NCBI RefSeq assembly: GCF_024347595.1
Contig: NZ_AP025507.1
Coordinates: 1,550,001-1,614,000 of the forward strand
Length of the DNA: 64,000 nucleotides
Direction of reading: 5' to 3'
Source: Vibrio pomeroyi
Lineage (GTDB): Bacteria > Pseudomonadota > Gammaproteobacteria > Enterobacterales > Vibrionaceae
The first letter of the stretch is position 1. The number at the start of each line of letters is the position of its first letter. Shown in pieces: positions 29,460-38,837 of the stretch. The notes under the pieces are model-generated. The model saw nothing but the letters and a program-made list of their open reading frames with translations. It ran no database searches and was not told the DNA's origin. The position numbers and the translations under genes were made by a program.

Positions 29460-30839
29460 CTACTTAGTTCTATCTTTTAAGTCTGGCAAGGCTTTAGGGA
29501 TTTTCAAGCGGGCGAAAATTGAACGAGAATAGCTTGAGTTTGATTGGTCACCGGGCAGGTTGCGTAACCCTCTCCACAAACGAGCGAATACGTTTTTATC
29601 TTCACGCCCTTGTTGAAGTGCTTCGCTGTCTTCCACCCAACGTTTTTGTCCATTCAATTTACCCAGTTGCGCTTTACCCAGTTCTAGCTGAGTAGTTTGA
29701 GTTCGCAACTCACGATAGATAAAGGTTCTCAATGCAGACCAATTCCCTTGCTTAAGCAAACGACGGAATACCAACCAGCTCGGTGTTGATCGGTTCTTGT
29801 AATAACGCTTCACAGAAACAACAAACGCAACACACAACACTAATGCCAAGCCAACGCTGATAAAGACAGACATGTAAGCCTTCATGAAAGATTGGAGCGT
29901 GTGTTTTGCTTCAAACACCTCACCCTTTATGACAACACTTTCAAGACGTTGATTCTTACTGTCCCACCACTGGAATGAGAAGTCCGGTAAGGTAAATTCA
30001 CCACCTTGTTGAATCACATAAACCGTTTCTTCCAAACGGCTAGATCGGTAATCACCACGTTCTTGTGTATCGTCTAAACGATTAGGCTGTGGGTAAGCTT
30101 GGTATTGCTGAGTCGATTCATTGGACAACACATCTGGCAGTAACACAGACAAGCTGTCTTTGGCTTTGATCGTCACGGTACGTGTAACCGCATCACCCAC
30201 TTTCAAGTTTTCATTCGAACGTTGCCATTGCTGTTCTACATCCACATCGGTTGCAGAAAACCAAGGCGATTCATCACTTAACAAACCTGAAGGTAATGAA
30301 GCTTCAAACTTAATGGGTTGCGTATAAAGCGTGCCTCCAACGTTTGAACCATCAGGAGCGGACACTTGAATACGAACAGGCACAGTAGGAATCACGAATT
30401 CGCCCGATGTCATCGGATAAAGCGTCACTTCCCAGCGTTGGCGTGACCATGTTGTGCCACCTACTCGCTCTGTGTAGTTCGTCGCGAGTTGATTGCGCTG
30501 CTTAGCAATGACATTCGGGATTTCGATGCTGCCAATTCGAGTGCCCCCGGTTAGCCAGCGTGGTGTCGCCACCTCAATGGTCAGAATCACTTGTTCATTA
30601 ACGCTTACTTTTGCAGGCGTAATCTTGTCGCCAGACTTCGGTTTTTCACCTACCCAAGCAATCAGTTCGACATCACCACTCCTCTGCAGGTCATAAATAT
30701 CAGCCGCAGAAACAAGTGTAGAAAAAGAAGCGCTAAACAGCAGAACTAGCGACACAAACAAGGTCTTGGTTAGTTTGAAACACTCTATGCGCCCAACCTC
30801 TGCTTGAACCGCTTCAAGAGCTAAATCATATCGACTCAT
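29460..30839 (-). CDS. BatD-like membrane protein
   Basis: 459 aa, signal/TM segment near residues 25-45 (LFVSLVLLFSASFSTLVSAAD), a large periplasmic beta-rich region with the BatD pattern (KVSVNEQVILTIEV, the paired domain LKVGDAVTRTVTIKAKDS), one TM (~325-347, VFISVGLALVLCVAFVV) and a basic cytoplasmic tail. Last gene of the MoxR operon, starting in a 4-bp overlap with the VWA-TPR gene. Known of the family: oxygen-tolerance (Bat) operon component of unclear biochemistry. Confidence 0.85.
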   Translation of the reverse strand: MSRYDLALEAVQAEVGRIECFKLTKTLFVSLVLLFSASFSTLVSAADIYDLQRSGDVELIAWVGEKPKSGDKITPAKVSVNEQVILTIEVATPRWLTGGTRIGSIEIPNVIAKQRNQLATNYTERVGGTTWSRQRWEVTLYPMTSGEFVIPTVPVRIQVSAPDGSNVGGTLYTQPIKFEASLPSGLLSDESPWFSATDVDVEQQWQRSNENLKVGDAVTRTVTIKAKDSLSVLLPDVLSNESTQQYQAYPQPNRLDDTQERGDYRSSRLEETVYVIQQGGEFTLPDFSFQWWDSKNQRLESVVIKGEVFEAKHTLQSFMKAYMSVFISVGLALVLCVAFVVSVKRYYKNRSTPSWLVFRRLLKQGNWSALRTFIYRELRTQTTQLELGKAQLGKLNGQKRWVEDSEALQQGREDKNVFARLWRGLRNLPGDQSNSSYSRSIFARLKIPKALPDLKDRTK

Positions 30840-32584
30840 TGTGTTTGCTCCTGTTTTGGCGACTGTTCTTGTTTTGACGACTGCTCCTGTTGCGATGTCT
30901 GTTCGAGCGAAGGCGCAGGATCTCTTAACTGAATTTGAAATTTCGATTTCAAGAAGAACTTAGGATCCGCTTCAACGCGCTTCAACCACTTGTCGGCAAG
31001 TTCTTGGCTACCCAAAATCTCATTGGCGTTAAGTGTTTCTTTCAACATAACTTCGGCTACCGTTTGTTCTTCTGCACCGTCCCCCGTACGTGGCTGGTCA
31101 TCAGCTAATTCTATGGACTCCTCAAGCCCATCAGATACCGAAGAAGATGCTTGGCTTTCACTGGTGCGATTAACCTCTTCAACAATGCCACTCAGCACCG
31201 CTAAATTGTTTTCTATGTCGGCTTTCAGTTCTGGTGACAAGTCGGGCTTTTCACTCAGTGATTTCAGTAAATCGCGCGCAGCAAGGTATTCACGTTGTCG
31301 AGCTAACGCACTCGCTGCATTGTATAAACCAAGGTCAGTTTTGGTTTGCAAGAACGCACTGTGAGCGAGCTTAAAATCACGAGCATAGTAATAAGCTGCG
31401 CCCTTTCTCATTGGATCCTTAAAGTGCTTTGCTGCTTCAAGGTATTCCTTTTGATTCAATAAGCGTTGTCCTTGCTGATCAGGCGTTAGCCATAAATCCC
31501 ACCACCATTGGGCTGTTTTATCCCAAACCGTCAGGGACTCTTCAACTACGGGTTTATCGGCGGTTAAGCTCACCGTTTTAGCCAAAGTATGCGGAGAATA
31601 CACACTGCCTGTAATCAAAACGCCAACCACACACCATTGAACCAACCACCCTTTTCTAAACCACAACAGCATGATGATCGCCATTGGGATAAGTAGACCG
31701 TATCCCATGTCTTTCCAAGGCATTGAAGACTCACCGTTAAGTTGCATGTTTCTTTCAACCGCTTTGTTGAGTTGTTGGATATCGGAATTATCAACGGTCA
31801 CTTCGATCAGTCGTCCACCCGTCTTGCTCGCTAAGCTACGCAATGAATCGAGATCAACAGGGCTGTCACTCACCACATTGCTATTTCCGGCCGCCAGAAT
31901 GAGCAACTGATACGGATTGTCGTTAAAAAAGGTTTCGAACGCCCTGATGGTACTCGGATTAACACCATCTGATACCAACAACACTGACGAACCTAGCTCA
32001 CCGGACAATTGTTGATTGATGAGTGGCAATGCCTCTTCCGCTGACTTACCGGATACAGGCATGATGTCGGGCGTGATAGCTGCCAGAAACGGTTTAAATA
32101 CCTTGCTGTCTTGAGTAACAGGCATCGCAACGTGGGCACTGCCTGCATACACAACCAAACCTGTGTTGCCGCCTTTGCGCGCTGCAAGTAAGTCTCTAAT
32201 TTTCTGCTTAGAACGTTCCAAACGACTTGGTGGTAAGTCCTTAGCCAGCATGGAGTCACTGTTATCAAGCACCACTAACATCGACGCTTTGTCTTCACCA
32301 AAAGGCGAAGCTTCACGCTGCCATGTGGGGCCTGAACAGGTAATGATGGCGATGGTTACTATAACCATCAGTAACTTCAGTGGTAATTGCTTGCGCCAGC
32401 CGGTTTCACCAATGGTTAATGCATCACGTAAATGGGCAGGCAGGATGTCTTTCCACGTAGGTTTGGTCTCTTCTCTCCAGCGAATCCATAGCAAAAAGAA
32501 CATCGGAACAAAGGCCAACAACCACAATGGTCGAATAAAGTGAAACTGGGTAAAAAACTGTTGCAACATGAGAGAATCAGGCAT
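30836..32584 (-). CDS. VWA-TPR membrane protein (BatB-BatC type fusion)
   Basis: 582 aa: two N-terminal TMs, a von Willebrand A domain with MIDAS Asp/Ser set (VVLDNSDSML and LVSDGVNPST), a TM pair near 300-335, then a TPR-like region (EYLEAAKHFKDPMRKGAAYYYARDFKLAHSAF, ENNLAVLSG). In Bacteroides the VWA (BatB) and TPR (BatC) parts are separate genes; here they are one chain. The C-terminus carries three 6-residue Gln/Glu/Ser repeats (SQQEQS-type) encoded by 18-bp DNA repeats at 30846-30899. ATG overlaps the upstream VWA gene by 8 bp. Confidence 0.88.
   Translation of the reverse strand: MPDSLMLQQFFTQFHFIRPLWLLAFVPMFFLLWIRWREETKPTWKDILPAHLRDALTIGETGWRKQLPLKLLMVIVTIAIITCSGPTWQREASPFGEDKASMLVVLDNSDSMLAKDLPPSRLERSKQKIRDLLAARKGGNTGLVVYAGSAHVAMPVTQDSKVFKPFLAAITPDIMPVSGKSAEEALPLINQQLSGELGSSVLLVSDGVNPSTIRAFETFFNDNPYQLLILAAGNSNVVSDSPVDLDSLRSLASKTGGRLIEVTVDNSDIQQLNKAVERNMQLNGESSMPWKDMGYGLLIPMAIIMLLWFRKGWLVQWCVVGVLITGSVYSPHTLAKTVSLTADKPVVEESLTVWDKTAQWWWDLWLTPDQQGQRLLNQKEYLEAAKHFKDPMRKGAAYYYARDFKLAHSAFLQTKTDLGLYNAASALARQREYLAARDLLKSLSEKPDLSPELKADIENNLAVLSGIVEEVNRTSESQASSSVSDGLEESIELADDQPRTGDGAEEQTVAEVMLKETLNANEILGSQELADKWLKRVEADPKFFLKSKFQIQLRDPAPSLEQTSQQEQSSKQEQSPKQEQTQ
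30846..30899. repeat. three 18-bp tandem repeats in the 3' end of the VWA-TPR gene
   Basis: Units begin at 30846, 30864 and 30882 (TGCTCCTGTTTTGGCGAC and two variants). They encode a Gln/Glu/Ser-rich tail. In-frame length, so copy changes would not break the gene. Confidence 0.75.
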
Positions 32585-33656
32585 CGTTCTCTCCTTTCAA
32601 ATTTTTCATTGAAGAAGCCAAAAGTGAGCGTCGGCGGATTGTCGCCAAGCTAAACGCAGTCAAATACATCACAACAACAATGGCCATCAAGTAATGATGT
32701 AATCCCTGTTTAGGACGATAAGTCGTACTCTCATACAACTGAGGTTCTAGTTCACCAATTTGAGCGTAAGCTTTAGTCAATTCATCGCGGTTAAGTGCTT
32801 CAAAAGATTCGCCACCAGACTCTTGAGCCACACGGTTGATGGTCTCCATATCCAAAGCCACCTCGCCTACAGTTTGTGGATCACCCATGGCGATAACGTG
32901 AATACGAACGCCTTTCGCCTTAGCCACTTTGGCCGCATCGATAGGTTCAACAAAGCTGCCAGTGTCATTGCCATCGGTTAGCACAATCACGACCTTCTCT
33001 TTTGCGTTGGCATCAATGCTTGAATCTTGAACCGCAGCACTCTGCTTCTCACTCTGTTCAAACACCTTAATCGCTAGGCCAATGGCATCACCTAAATGCG
33101 TGCTTTGCCCTGCCATTGCCACGTCGGTTTGATTAAGTAGTTCAAGCCACACATCTTGGTCGGCGGTGAATGGCGTTTGTACAAATGCTGCATCACCAAA
33201 CAGAATCAAACCTAATCGGTCGCCCTTTCGAGTTTTAGCAAAGTCAGCTAACACCTCTTTAGTTGCGTCTAAACGCGAGATTTTGTCCCCTTGTTTAGAA
33301 GTAAAATCTTGTTCAGCCATTGAGCCAGACAAATCGACGACCACCATGACATCGCGGCCTAATTGTTCACGAACTTGTGGCTCACCTAAGATGGTTGGTT
33401 TAGCTAACGCACAAACCACTAATGCCCAAGTAATAATCAATGTGGTGCGTTGCCACCAGCTTGGTGTTAACTGGCTTGCCCCCTCGGATGGCGCCTCGCC
33501 AATCGCTTCTACCAACTCACTGAAAAATGGCACCTTAATGGCCATTTGTTTGGTGCGATAAGCAGGTACAGCTAAGTAGACCAACAAAGGCAACGGTAAC
33601 GCGATAAACCACAATGGATGTGCGAACTCAAAGCTGGCAGATAAACTATCAAACAT
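32577..33656 (-). CDS. VWA-domain membrane protein (BatA type)
   Basis: 359 aa: TM near 15-30, a second near 65-85, VWA domain with intact MIDAS (VVDLSGSMAEQD, GDAAFVQTPFTAD, VVLTDGNDTGSF), C-terminal TM (~325-345). The domain binds a divalent metal and a partner protein in the periplasm or at the membrane. It overlaps neighbours by 8 bp on both sides, so it is translationally coupled within the MoxR operon. Confidence 0.9.
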   Translation of the reverse strand: MFDSLSASFEFAHPLWFIALPLPLLVYLAVPAYRTKQMAIKVPFFSELVEAIGEAPSEGASQLTPSWWQRTTLIITWALVVCALAKPTILGEPQVREQLGRDVMVVVDLSGSMAEQDFTSKQGDKISRLDATKEVLADFAKTRKGDRLGLILFGDAAFVQTPFTADQDVWLELLNQTDVAMAGQSTHLGDAIGLAIKVFEQSEKQSAAVQDSSIDANAKEKVVIVLTDGNDTGSFVEPIDAAKVAKAKGVRIHVIAMGDPQTVGEVALDMETINRVAQESGGESFEALNRDELTKAYAQIGELEPQLYESTTYRPKQGLHHYLMAIVVVMYLTAFSLATIRRRSLLASSMKNLKGENDA

Positions 33657-34209
33657 TATCTTGCCCCTCTGTTACCGCTTGTACATTCGGTTTTGTTTGT
33701 ACATCGGGTTTATGAAGTTTTAGCCACATCATCGCAGTTTGAATCACCTCTAAACGCTGTTCAAAGGTCAGGCGTACCTTTGGGTCAATTAAGCTTTGCA
33801 TCCACAGCCCCGATACTTCGTCGGTAAAGAAAGCATTGCTCTTTGTACTCGTGCCTACGTTAACAGGAAGATAAGCGTTCAAGCGGTTTACATAGGCTTG
33901 ACCGAACAACTTGGCATTGCCGCTATCTAGATAACGAAGCACTACTTTGAGCACCTTGAAGGTTCGCTCGGTTGAGTTTTTGTCTCGAGCATCCAATACC
34001 ATCAGCTCTTTAAGTGCTTCTTTACGATAACGATTATTCCACCATCTTAGCGCCAAGCGATAAGCCAGATAGAGCGCAACCAATAACAAGGCAACGCCGA
34101 GGATCTTCCAACCGACCGTTTGGGGAAACCAACTCACGCTGTCGGGAATCGTTACATCGCGCAGTTCACGAAGGATATAAGTACTAGGAGGCGTATGTTC
34201 AACGGCCAT
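33649..34209 (-). CDS. DUF4381 membrane protein
   Basis: 186 aa, one TM near residues 33-50 (WKILGVALLLVALYLAYRLAL) and a basic helical cytoplasmic domain. Start PPSTYILRELRDVTIPDSVSWFPQT is the usual opening of DUF4381 proteins found between DUF58 and VWA genes. It begins directly after the DUF58 stop (no gap). Function unknown; a structural part of the MoxR-VWA system by context. Confidence 0.85.
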   Translation of the reverse strand: MAVEHTPPSTYILRELRDVTIPDSVSWFPQTVGWKILGVALLLVALYLAYRLALRWWNNRYRKEALKELMVLDARDKNSTERTFKVLKVVLRYLDSGNAKLFGQAYVNRLNAYLPVNVGTSTKSNAFFTDEVSGLWMQSLIDPKVRLTFEQRLEVIQTAMMWLKLHKPDVQTKPNVQAVTEGQDNV

Positions 34210-35172
34210 TTAGCGCCCTCCTACTAACTTTTGAAGCTGTGAAATATGAGCACCAGACGTATCTAATTCGATATAAGGAAGGTTTTTCATCGCCATTAAT
34301 TTAGCAAGGGATTGTTTTTGAAGTGCCGCTTTTTGAGCAAGGCTCTCGCTCGCAAGGTTAACCTTAGATTGGCTATCGAGATTGAGCTGAAAACGACCAT
34401 CACCCACCACCCAATTCGCGCTAGCGAGATCATGAGGCAGTGATTGTTCTAACGGATCGGTCACCATAATGGCAAGGATGTCATTGTGCTGCTGTAGCTG
34501 CTTGAGTCGATCAAGGTGCTGTTCTTGGCAGTCACGCCAATCGCTAATAAAGATTAAGGTCGACTGTTTTAGCCTCATTCGTTTGATCAGTTCAATCCAT
34601 TGACTGAACCCGACACCCTCGCTGTCACTCACACTCACACCTAAGCTTTGATTCGCTTTAGTAAGGTGTTTAAGTTGAGCGAGTAAATCAGATTGTGAGC
34701 GCTGTGCTTTGGTGTGAAAGAGTTTTTGATGTGAGGCTAAAACGAAGCCAACACGGTCGCCATCTTTCAGTACTCGCCATCCGCACAATGCCGCCACTTC
34801 GGCAGCCACAACGGATTTCATGGTGTTTTGAGATGCAAAAAACATCGAGCTGCGCTGATCGACGCAGATCATCACATTTCGGTCTTTCTCTTCGGTATAG
34901 CTGCGAACATGAGGCTTACCTGTTCGCATGGTGACTTTCCAATCAAGATTGCGAATATCATCACCCAGTTGGTAATGGCGCAACTCCTCGAAGTTCAACC
35001 CACGGCCACGGAATAGAGAATTATGTCGACCCGACAATACACTGCCCGCCTTTAGATGAGGCAGCAGGGAAAACGACTCAGCTTGAGCCTGTATTCGCAC
35101 TAACCTTGAATAATCGCAGTATAAGCGAGGATCAAGGCCTTGCGATTTGGGAGCTTGTGTTGGCTTCGCCAT
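34210..35172 (-). CDS. DUF58 protein
   Basis: 320 aa, cytoplasmic. Carries the DUF58 hallmark RHYQLGDDIRNLDWKVTMRTGKP (written here in two parts: RHYQLGDDIRNLDW then KVTMRTGKP) and a degenerate VWA-like domain (VMICVDQRSSMFF, where the second Asp/Ser position of MIDAS is altered). 12 bp after the MoxR gene. DUF58 proteins are expected to be chaperoned or remodelled by the MoxR ATPase. Confidence 0.9.
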   Translation of the reverse strand: MAKPTQAPKSQGLDPRLYCDYSRLVRIQAQAESFSLLPHLKAGSVLSGRHNSLFRGRGLNFEELRHYQLGDDIRNLDWKVTMRTGKPHVRSYTEEKDRNVMICVDQRSSMFFASQNTMKSVVAAEVAALCGWRVLKDGDRVGFVLASHQKLFHTKAQRSQSDLLAQLKHLTKANQSLGVSVSDSEGVGFSQWIELIKRMRLKQSTLIFISDWRDCQEQHLDRLKQLQQHNDILAIMVTDPLEQSLPHDLASANWVVGDGRFQLNLDSQSKVNLASESLAQKAALQKQSLAKLMAMKNLPYIELDTSGAHISQLQKLVGGR

Positions 35173-35184
35173 GACGCCCCCTAA

Positions 35185-36168
35185 TTATCCGATCTCAACA
35201 TTATCAAGCAGTTCTTCAACCACTCTTTGATGGTCAACACCATCGGCCAATGCGTCGTAAGAGAGTGAGAATCGATGACCTAATACGGTAGGTAGCATTG
35301 CACGCACATCATCTAACGTGACATGGTCACGCCCTTGTAACCACGCATAAGCGCGAGCACATTTATCCAATGCGATTGAAGCACGTGGGCTTGAGCCAAT
35401 CTCAATCCACTTTGATAAGTTTGATTCTGGGTAACGCTCTGGCTTACGTGTCGCCATCACCAAGGCAACAATGTAGTTTTCGACTAAATCAGACACCGCT
35501 ATTTCAGGAAGCTGGCGACGCGCTTCAAGCACCAATTCAGGTTCGATGTGTTGCGGTGTGACTAGCTCTGAGCTTGTTTCGCTGCCTAACTCTTCGCTAC
35601 GCACTAGTCGAATGATGTCGCGTTCCGCTTCGTCTTCTGGGTAATCGACCGTCACTTTCATGATGAAACGGTCCATCTGTGCCTCAGGTAGCGGATACGT
35701 ACCTTCTTGTTCAACTGGGTTTTGAGTCGCCAATACCATGAACAAGTCAGGTAGGATGTGAGTTTGACCACCTACGGTTATCGTGCCCTCTGCCATCGCT
35801 TCAAGCAGTGCCGCTTGTACCTTTGCCGGCGCACGGTTCACCTCATCTGCTAAAACAATGCTGTTGAAAATAGGACCCGGTTGGAAATGCAGTTGAGGCT
35901 TACCATCCAGCTCTTGATACACCTCGGTACCCGTCACATCTGATGGCAATAAGTCAGGCGTAAACTGAATTCGGCCAAAGCTTGTGTTCAATAAATTCGC
36001 TAGCGACTTAACCGAACGTGTTTTCGCAGTGCCGGGAAGCCCTTCTAGAAGCACATGGCCATTGGTCAATAATCCGATTACCAGAGCCCTAACGACGTGA
36101 CTCTGACCGATAACACTTTTCTCTGTCTGTTCAATCAGTTGGTTTATTGCTTGTTGCGCATGGTTCAT
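35185..36168 (-). CDS. MoxR-family AAA+ ATPase
   Basis: 327 aa. Walker A GLPGTAKTRSVKSLA (~45), Walker B VLADEVNRAPAKVQAALLEAM (Walker B core VLADEVN), sensor 1 LATQNPVEQEG, arginine region MDRFIMKV, C-terminal lid domain. First gene of a six-gene operon (MoxR, DUF58, DUF4381, VWA, VWA-TPR, BatD). Members of this family remodel partner complexes or assist metal/cofactor insertion. Its promoter region holds a 15-bp palindrome (36220-36234) also found ahead of the sulfatase genes. Confidence 0.93.
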   Translation of the reverse strand: MNHAQQAINQLIEQTEKSVIGQSHVVRALVIGLLTNGHVLLEGLPGTAKTRSVKSLANLLNTSFGRIQFTPDLLPSDVTGTEVYQELDGKPQLHFQPGPIFNSIVLADEVNRAPAKVQAALLEAMAEGTITVGGQTHILPDLFMVLATQNPVEQEGTYPLPEAQMDRFIMKVTVDYPEDEAERDIIRLVRSEELGSETSSELVTPQHIEPELVLEARRQLPEIAVSDLVENYIVALVMATRKPERYPESNLSKWIEIGSSPRASIALDKCARAYAWLQGRDHVTLDDVRAMLPTVLGHRFSLSYDALADGVDHQRVVEELLDNVEIG

Positions 36169-36214
36169 AGGTCTTCCCTTAATTCAATCTGGCTGCGTAC
36201 ATCCTACTCACAAG

Positions 36215-36243
36215 CCCCATAACTATTAGTTATAAACACCATA
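36215..36243. promoter_or_regulatory. operator-like element upstream of the MoxR operon
   Basis: Contains the perfect palindrome ATAACTATTAGTTAT (7-bp arms, 1-bp centre). The 29-bp element matches the one at 40616-40644 at 26 of 29 positions. It is 47 bp upstream of the MoxR ATG; on the minus strand a TTGACG lies further upstream, so the element may overlap the -10 region. Confidence 0.6.
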
Positions 36244-36263
36244 GCCACGTCAATTCTGGTGCT

Positions 36264-38630
36264 TTATTTCAGCATAGCTTTCAATTGGTTAATCGCCTCC
36301 GGCGGTGCCACTTTGCTCAATGATGAAACACATTGCTCGAACGCTTTCGGCACACCGGGTTGTTGGTAATTACGCGCTAAGATTTCACACTGTGCATACA
36401 GGTGTTGTGGATTGCGGCTGAATTGGTAAGCCTTGTGCAATGACTTACTTGCCGCAAGTACATCCGACTTCTCTAAAGCCAAACCGTACACATACCAATA
36501 CTGCGGGTCGGTTTGTGCGGTTTCTGCAGCTTGTTTTAGATAGTTGGTTGCCTGTTTATAATCTTTAACTCGCAACATTGATAACCCTGCACTGTATGGC
36601 AGCACACTTGATTTTGGTTGCGCTTGAATGCCTTCTTTCAATATCGCTAACGCTTTTGGCTCATCGCCAAGCGCACGGTACAAATCAGCCAAGTTGGCAT
36701 AGCTGTTTTCGAAGTAAGGCTCAATTTCGATAGCACCTTGATAAAACTTAATCGCTTTGTCGTGCTGACCTAAATCTCGGTAAACGTTACCTAAGTTCGT
36801 GCGGCCAAACCCTCTGTCAGCATTGAATTGTTGTATCTCTATGTACTCTTCTAATGCAGGTTTGATTTGGTCTTTCTGCAGCGGATTCATTTCTCCCCAG
36901 TAACGTACTAGCGCGCCTGCGGTTTCTGAACGAATTGACAATACAGGGTCCTTCAATAGTGGCTCTAGAATCTGCCAGCGATCAGTGAATGGGAAGCCAG
37001 ACGAGCCTTGCACAACGCCCAAGCGGATCATTTCATCATCGTGTTTCACCGCTCTTGCCAATGAGATAAGCGTGTTCTTGCCCGTATTACCCCCCAAACG
37101 TTCTAAGCTCGAAGCTCGAATGATATTGCTTAAGCTTGAATCCTGAGCTGAATACGCCAATGCATCTTCTGCGCCTCTGTGTCCTATTGAATCCGCATAA
37201 AAGGCAACGGCAAAGTGTTGTTGGTTGCGATACTTAGAATCTGGGAACCATTTGCCAATTTGTTGATCTGCCCATTGATCAGTTTGGTCTTCATGACAGC
37301 TAGTACACACGTTTGGTGTTTTAATGTGTTGGCTGATATCAGGACGTGGGATATGCCAGCTGTGGTCACGCCTTGGGTCGACCTCCATGTACGTCGTTTC
37401 TGGCATGTGGCAGGTGGTACATTGTGAAGCTTCGGTATTGGCTTCATGGAATGTGTGCTTTTCAGGTGAGTATTCAGAAGCAATGTGACACTGGCTACAC
37501 ACGGCTTCTTCGGCAATTTTCAATTCTGCAGTATGAGGATCGTGACAGTTAGTACAAGTGACGCCTTTCTCTGCCATCACTGATTGTAAGAAAGATCCGT
37601 AAACGTAATCTTCATCGTAGATTTGACCATCGTTGTGGTAAAGCTCAGGGGTAATCAGGCTCAAGCGGTATTTATCAAAGAATGAACCGTTAACGTGATC
37701 ACCCGTTTCATTCAATTGAGTACGTCGGCTGTGGCACTGAGCACAGGTTTGAACTTGGTTGGTATGAATGATGTCTTTTGGTTGAAGGGTTGAGTTGCCC
37801 TCTTGATAGATCCACTCTTTTACTGACTTCGACAAGTCGCGGTCAAAACCATAATGCGCCGAGACTGAATCCTCCTTTCCACCACTCGATCTTGCCAGCT
37901 GGGCTTGCTCAACATGCTCGCTCGCTGGGCCATGACAGGCTTCACAACCGACATTAATCTCGGACCAAGTGGTGTTATAAGTATTGTTTGCGCTGTCGTA
38001 GTTCTTTTCTAGGTTCGTTGAGTGGCAGTCTGCACACATGAAGTTCCAGTTCTGACCACTGTTGGTCCAGTAGAATTCATCCGTGTTGGTGGTATCAGGA
38101 TAGAGGTGAAACCAACGCTGACCGCCTTCGTCTTCAGTACGAGAATCCCAAGCGAAAGGAATCAACTGTACGCGACCGTCTTCAAACTCAACCATGTATT
38201 GTTGTAGAGGTTCAAAGGCAAAGGTATAGCTGATTTTGTAATCTTTGAACTGGCGGTCTGGCCCTTCGATGTTGACCCAAAACTCATCACCCTTGCGAAA
38301 AAAACGGTTTGGCTTTCCTTTATGAGTCACAGTTTGATCGTCGAAGTTGCCCAACACAGATTCATCGTCGGCGTGCTTCATCGCCATATCATGATGAGAA
38401 CCTTGCCACGCTTCCACTTCTGCGCTGTGACAGTCGATACAAGCTTCAGATCCGACATACGTTGCTCGAGAGCTCGCATGCGAAGCTTCCGATCCAACGG
38501 ATAAAGCCTGTTCATTGGCATGCGCATTGAAACTGAGCAGCGACAACATAGGTAAAGACAACATTGCGGATAATACTGCAACTCGCTGGTGTTTCAATCC
38601 GTTCACTAGCAAGCACAACCATGCAGACAT
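36264..38630 (-). CDS. octahaem c-type cytochrome with HEAT/TPR C-terminal half
   Basis: 788 aa, signal peptide ending near FNAHAN, periplasmic. Eight CXXCH haem sites are visible: CIDCH, CADCH, CEACH, CAQCH, CTNCH, CSQCH, CTTCH, CTSCH. From ~residue 470 on come HEAT-like then TPR repeats (GRTNLGNVYRDLGQHDKAIKF, YANLADLYRALGDEPKALAI). The tail is homologous to the haem-free protein at 17379-18437. The haem half resembles the cytochrome-c554/NrfA-like multihaem group; no catalytic assignment is safe. An AAGGAATG SD precedes the ATG. It lies between the MoxR operon and the sulfatases, but a separate terminator and promoter are likely. Confidence 0.9.
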   Translation of the reverse strand: MSAWLCLLVNGLKHQRVAVLSAMLSLPMLSLLSFNAHANEQALSVGSEASHASSRATYVGSEACIDCHSAEVEAWQGSHHDMAMKHADDESVLGNFDDQTVTHKGKPNRFFRKGDEFWVNIEGPDRQFKDYKISYTFAFEPLQQYMVEFEDGRVQLIPFAWDSRTEDEGGQRWFHLYPDTTNTDEFYWTNSGQNWNFMCADCHSTNLEKNYDSANNTYNTTWSEINVGCEACHGPASEHVEQAQLARSSGGKEDSVSAHYGFDRDLSKSVKEWIYQEGNSTLQPKDIIHTNQVQTCAQCHSRRTQLNETGDHVNGSFFDKYRLSLITPELYHNDGQIYDEDYVYGSFLQSVMAEKGVTCTNCHDPHTAELKIAEEAVCSQCHIASEYSPEKHTFHEANTEASQCTTCHMPETTYMEVDPRRDHSWHIPRPDISQHIKTPNVCTSCHEDQTDQWADQQIGKWFPDSKYRNQQHFAVAFYADSIGHRGAEDALAYSAQDSSLSNIIRASSLERLGGNTGKNTLISLARAVKHDDEMIRLGVVQGSSGFPFTDRWQILEPLLKDPVLSIRSETAGALVRYWGEMNPLQKDQIKPALEEYIEIQQFNADRGFGRTNLGNVYRDLGQHDKAIKFYQGAIEIEPYFENSYANLADLYRALGDEPKALAILKEGIQAQPKSSVLPYSAGLSMLRVKDYKQATNYLKQAAETAQTDPQYWYVYGLALEKSDVLAASKSLHKAYQFSRNPQHLYAQCEILARNYQQPGVPKAFEQCVSSLSKVAPPEAINQLKAMLK

Positions 38631-38770
38631 AACATTCCTTGTTTTTATACATCCTTATGCTTAATAAGGTAGACGTAAAAACAACGAATTTACAATTATT
38701 TAGTGGCAGTGAGCTTGATTGTTGTGACTCATATTCACGACTGGTATTTACTCATCGATATGCGCATAAA

Positions 38771-38792
38771 AAAGAGCTCCGAAGAGCTCTTT
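38771..38792 (-). terminator. terminator of the minus-strand sulfatase
   Basis: AAAGAGCTC TTCG GAGCTCTTT on the minus strand, 9-bp perfect stem with a UUCG tetraloop closed by C-G, then TTTTA. Confidence 0.88.
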
Positions 38793-38837
38793 GATGTTAG
38801 CAGTTTCATAAAACTATCAGTTTCAATAAACCAAAGC

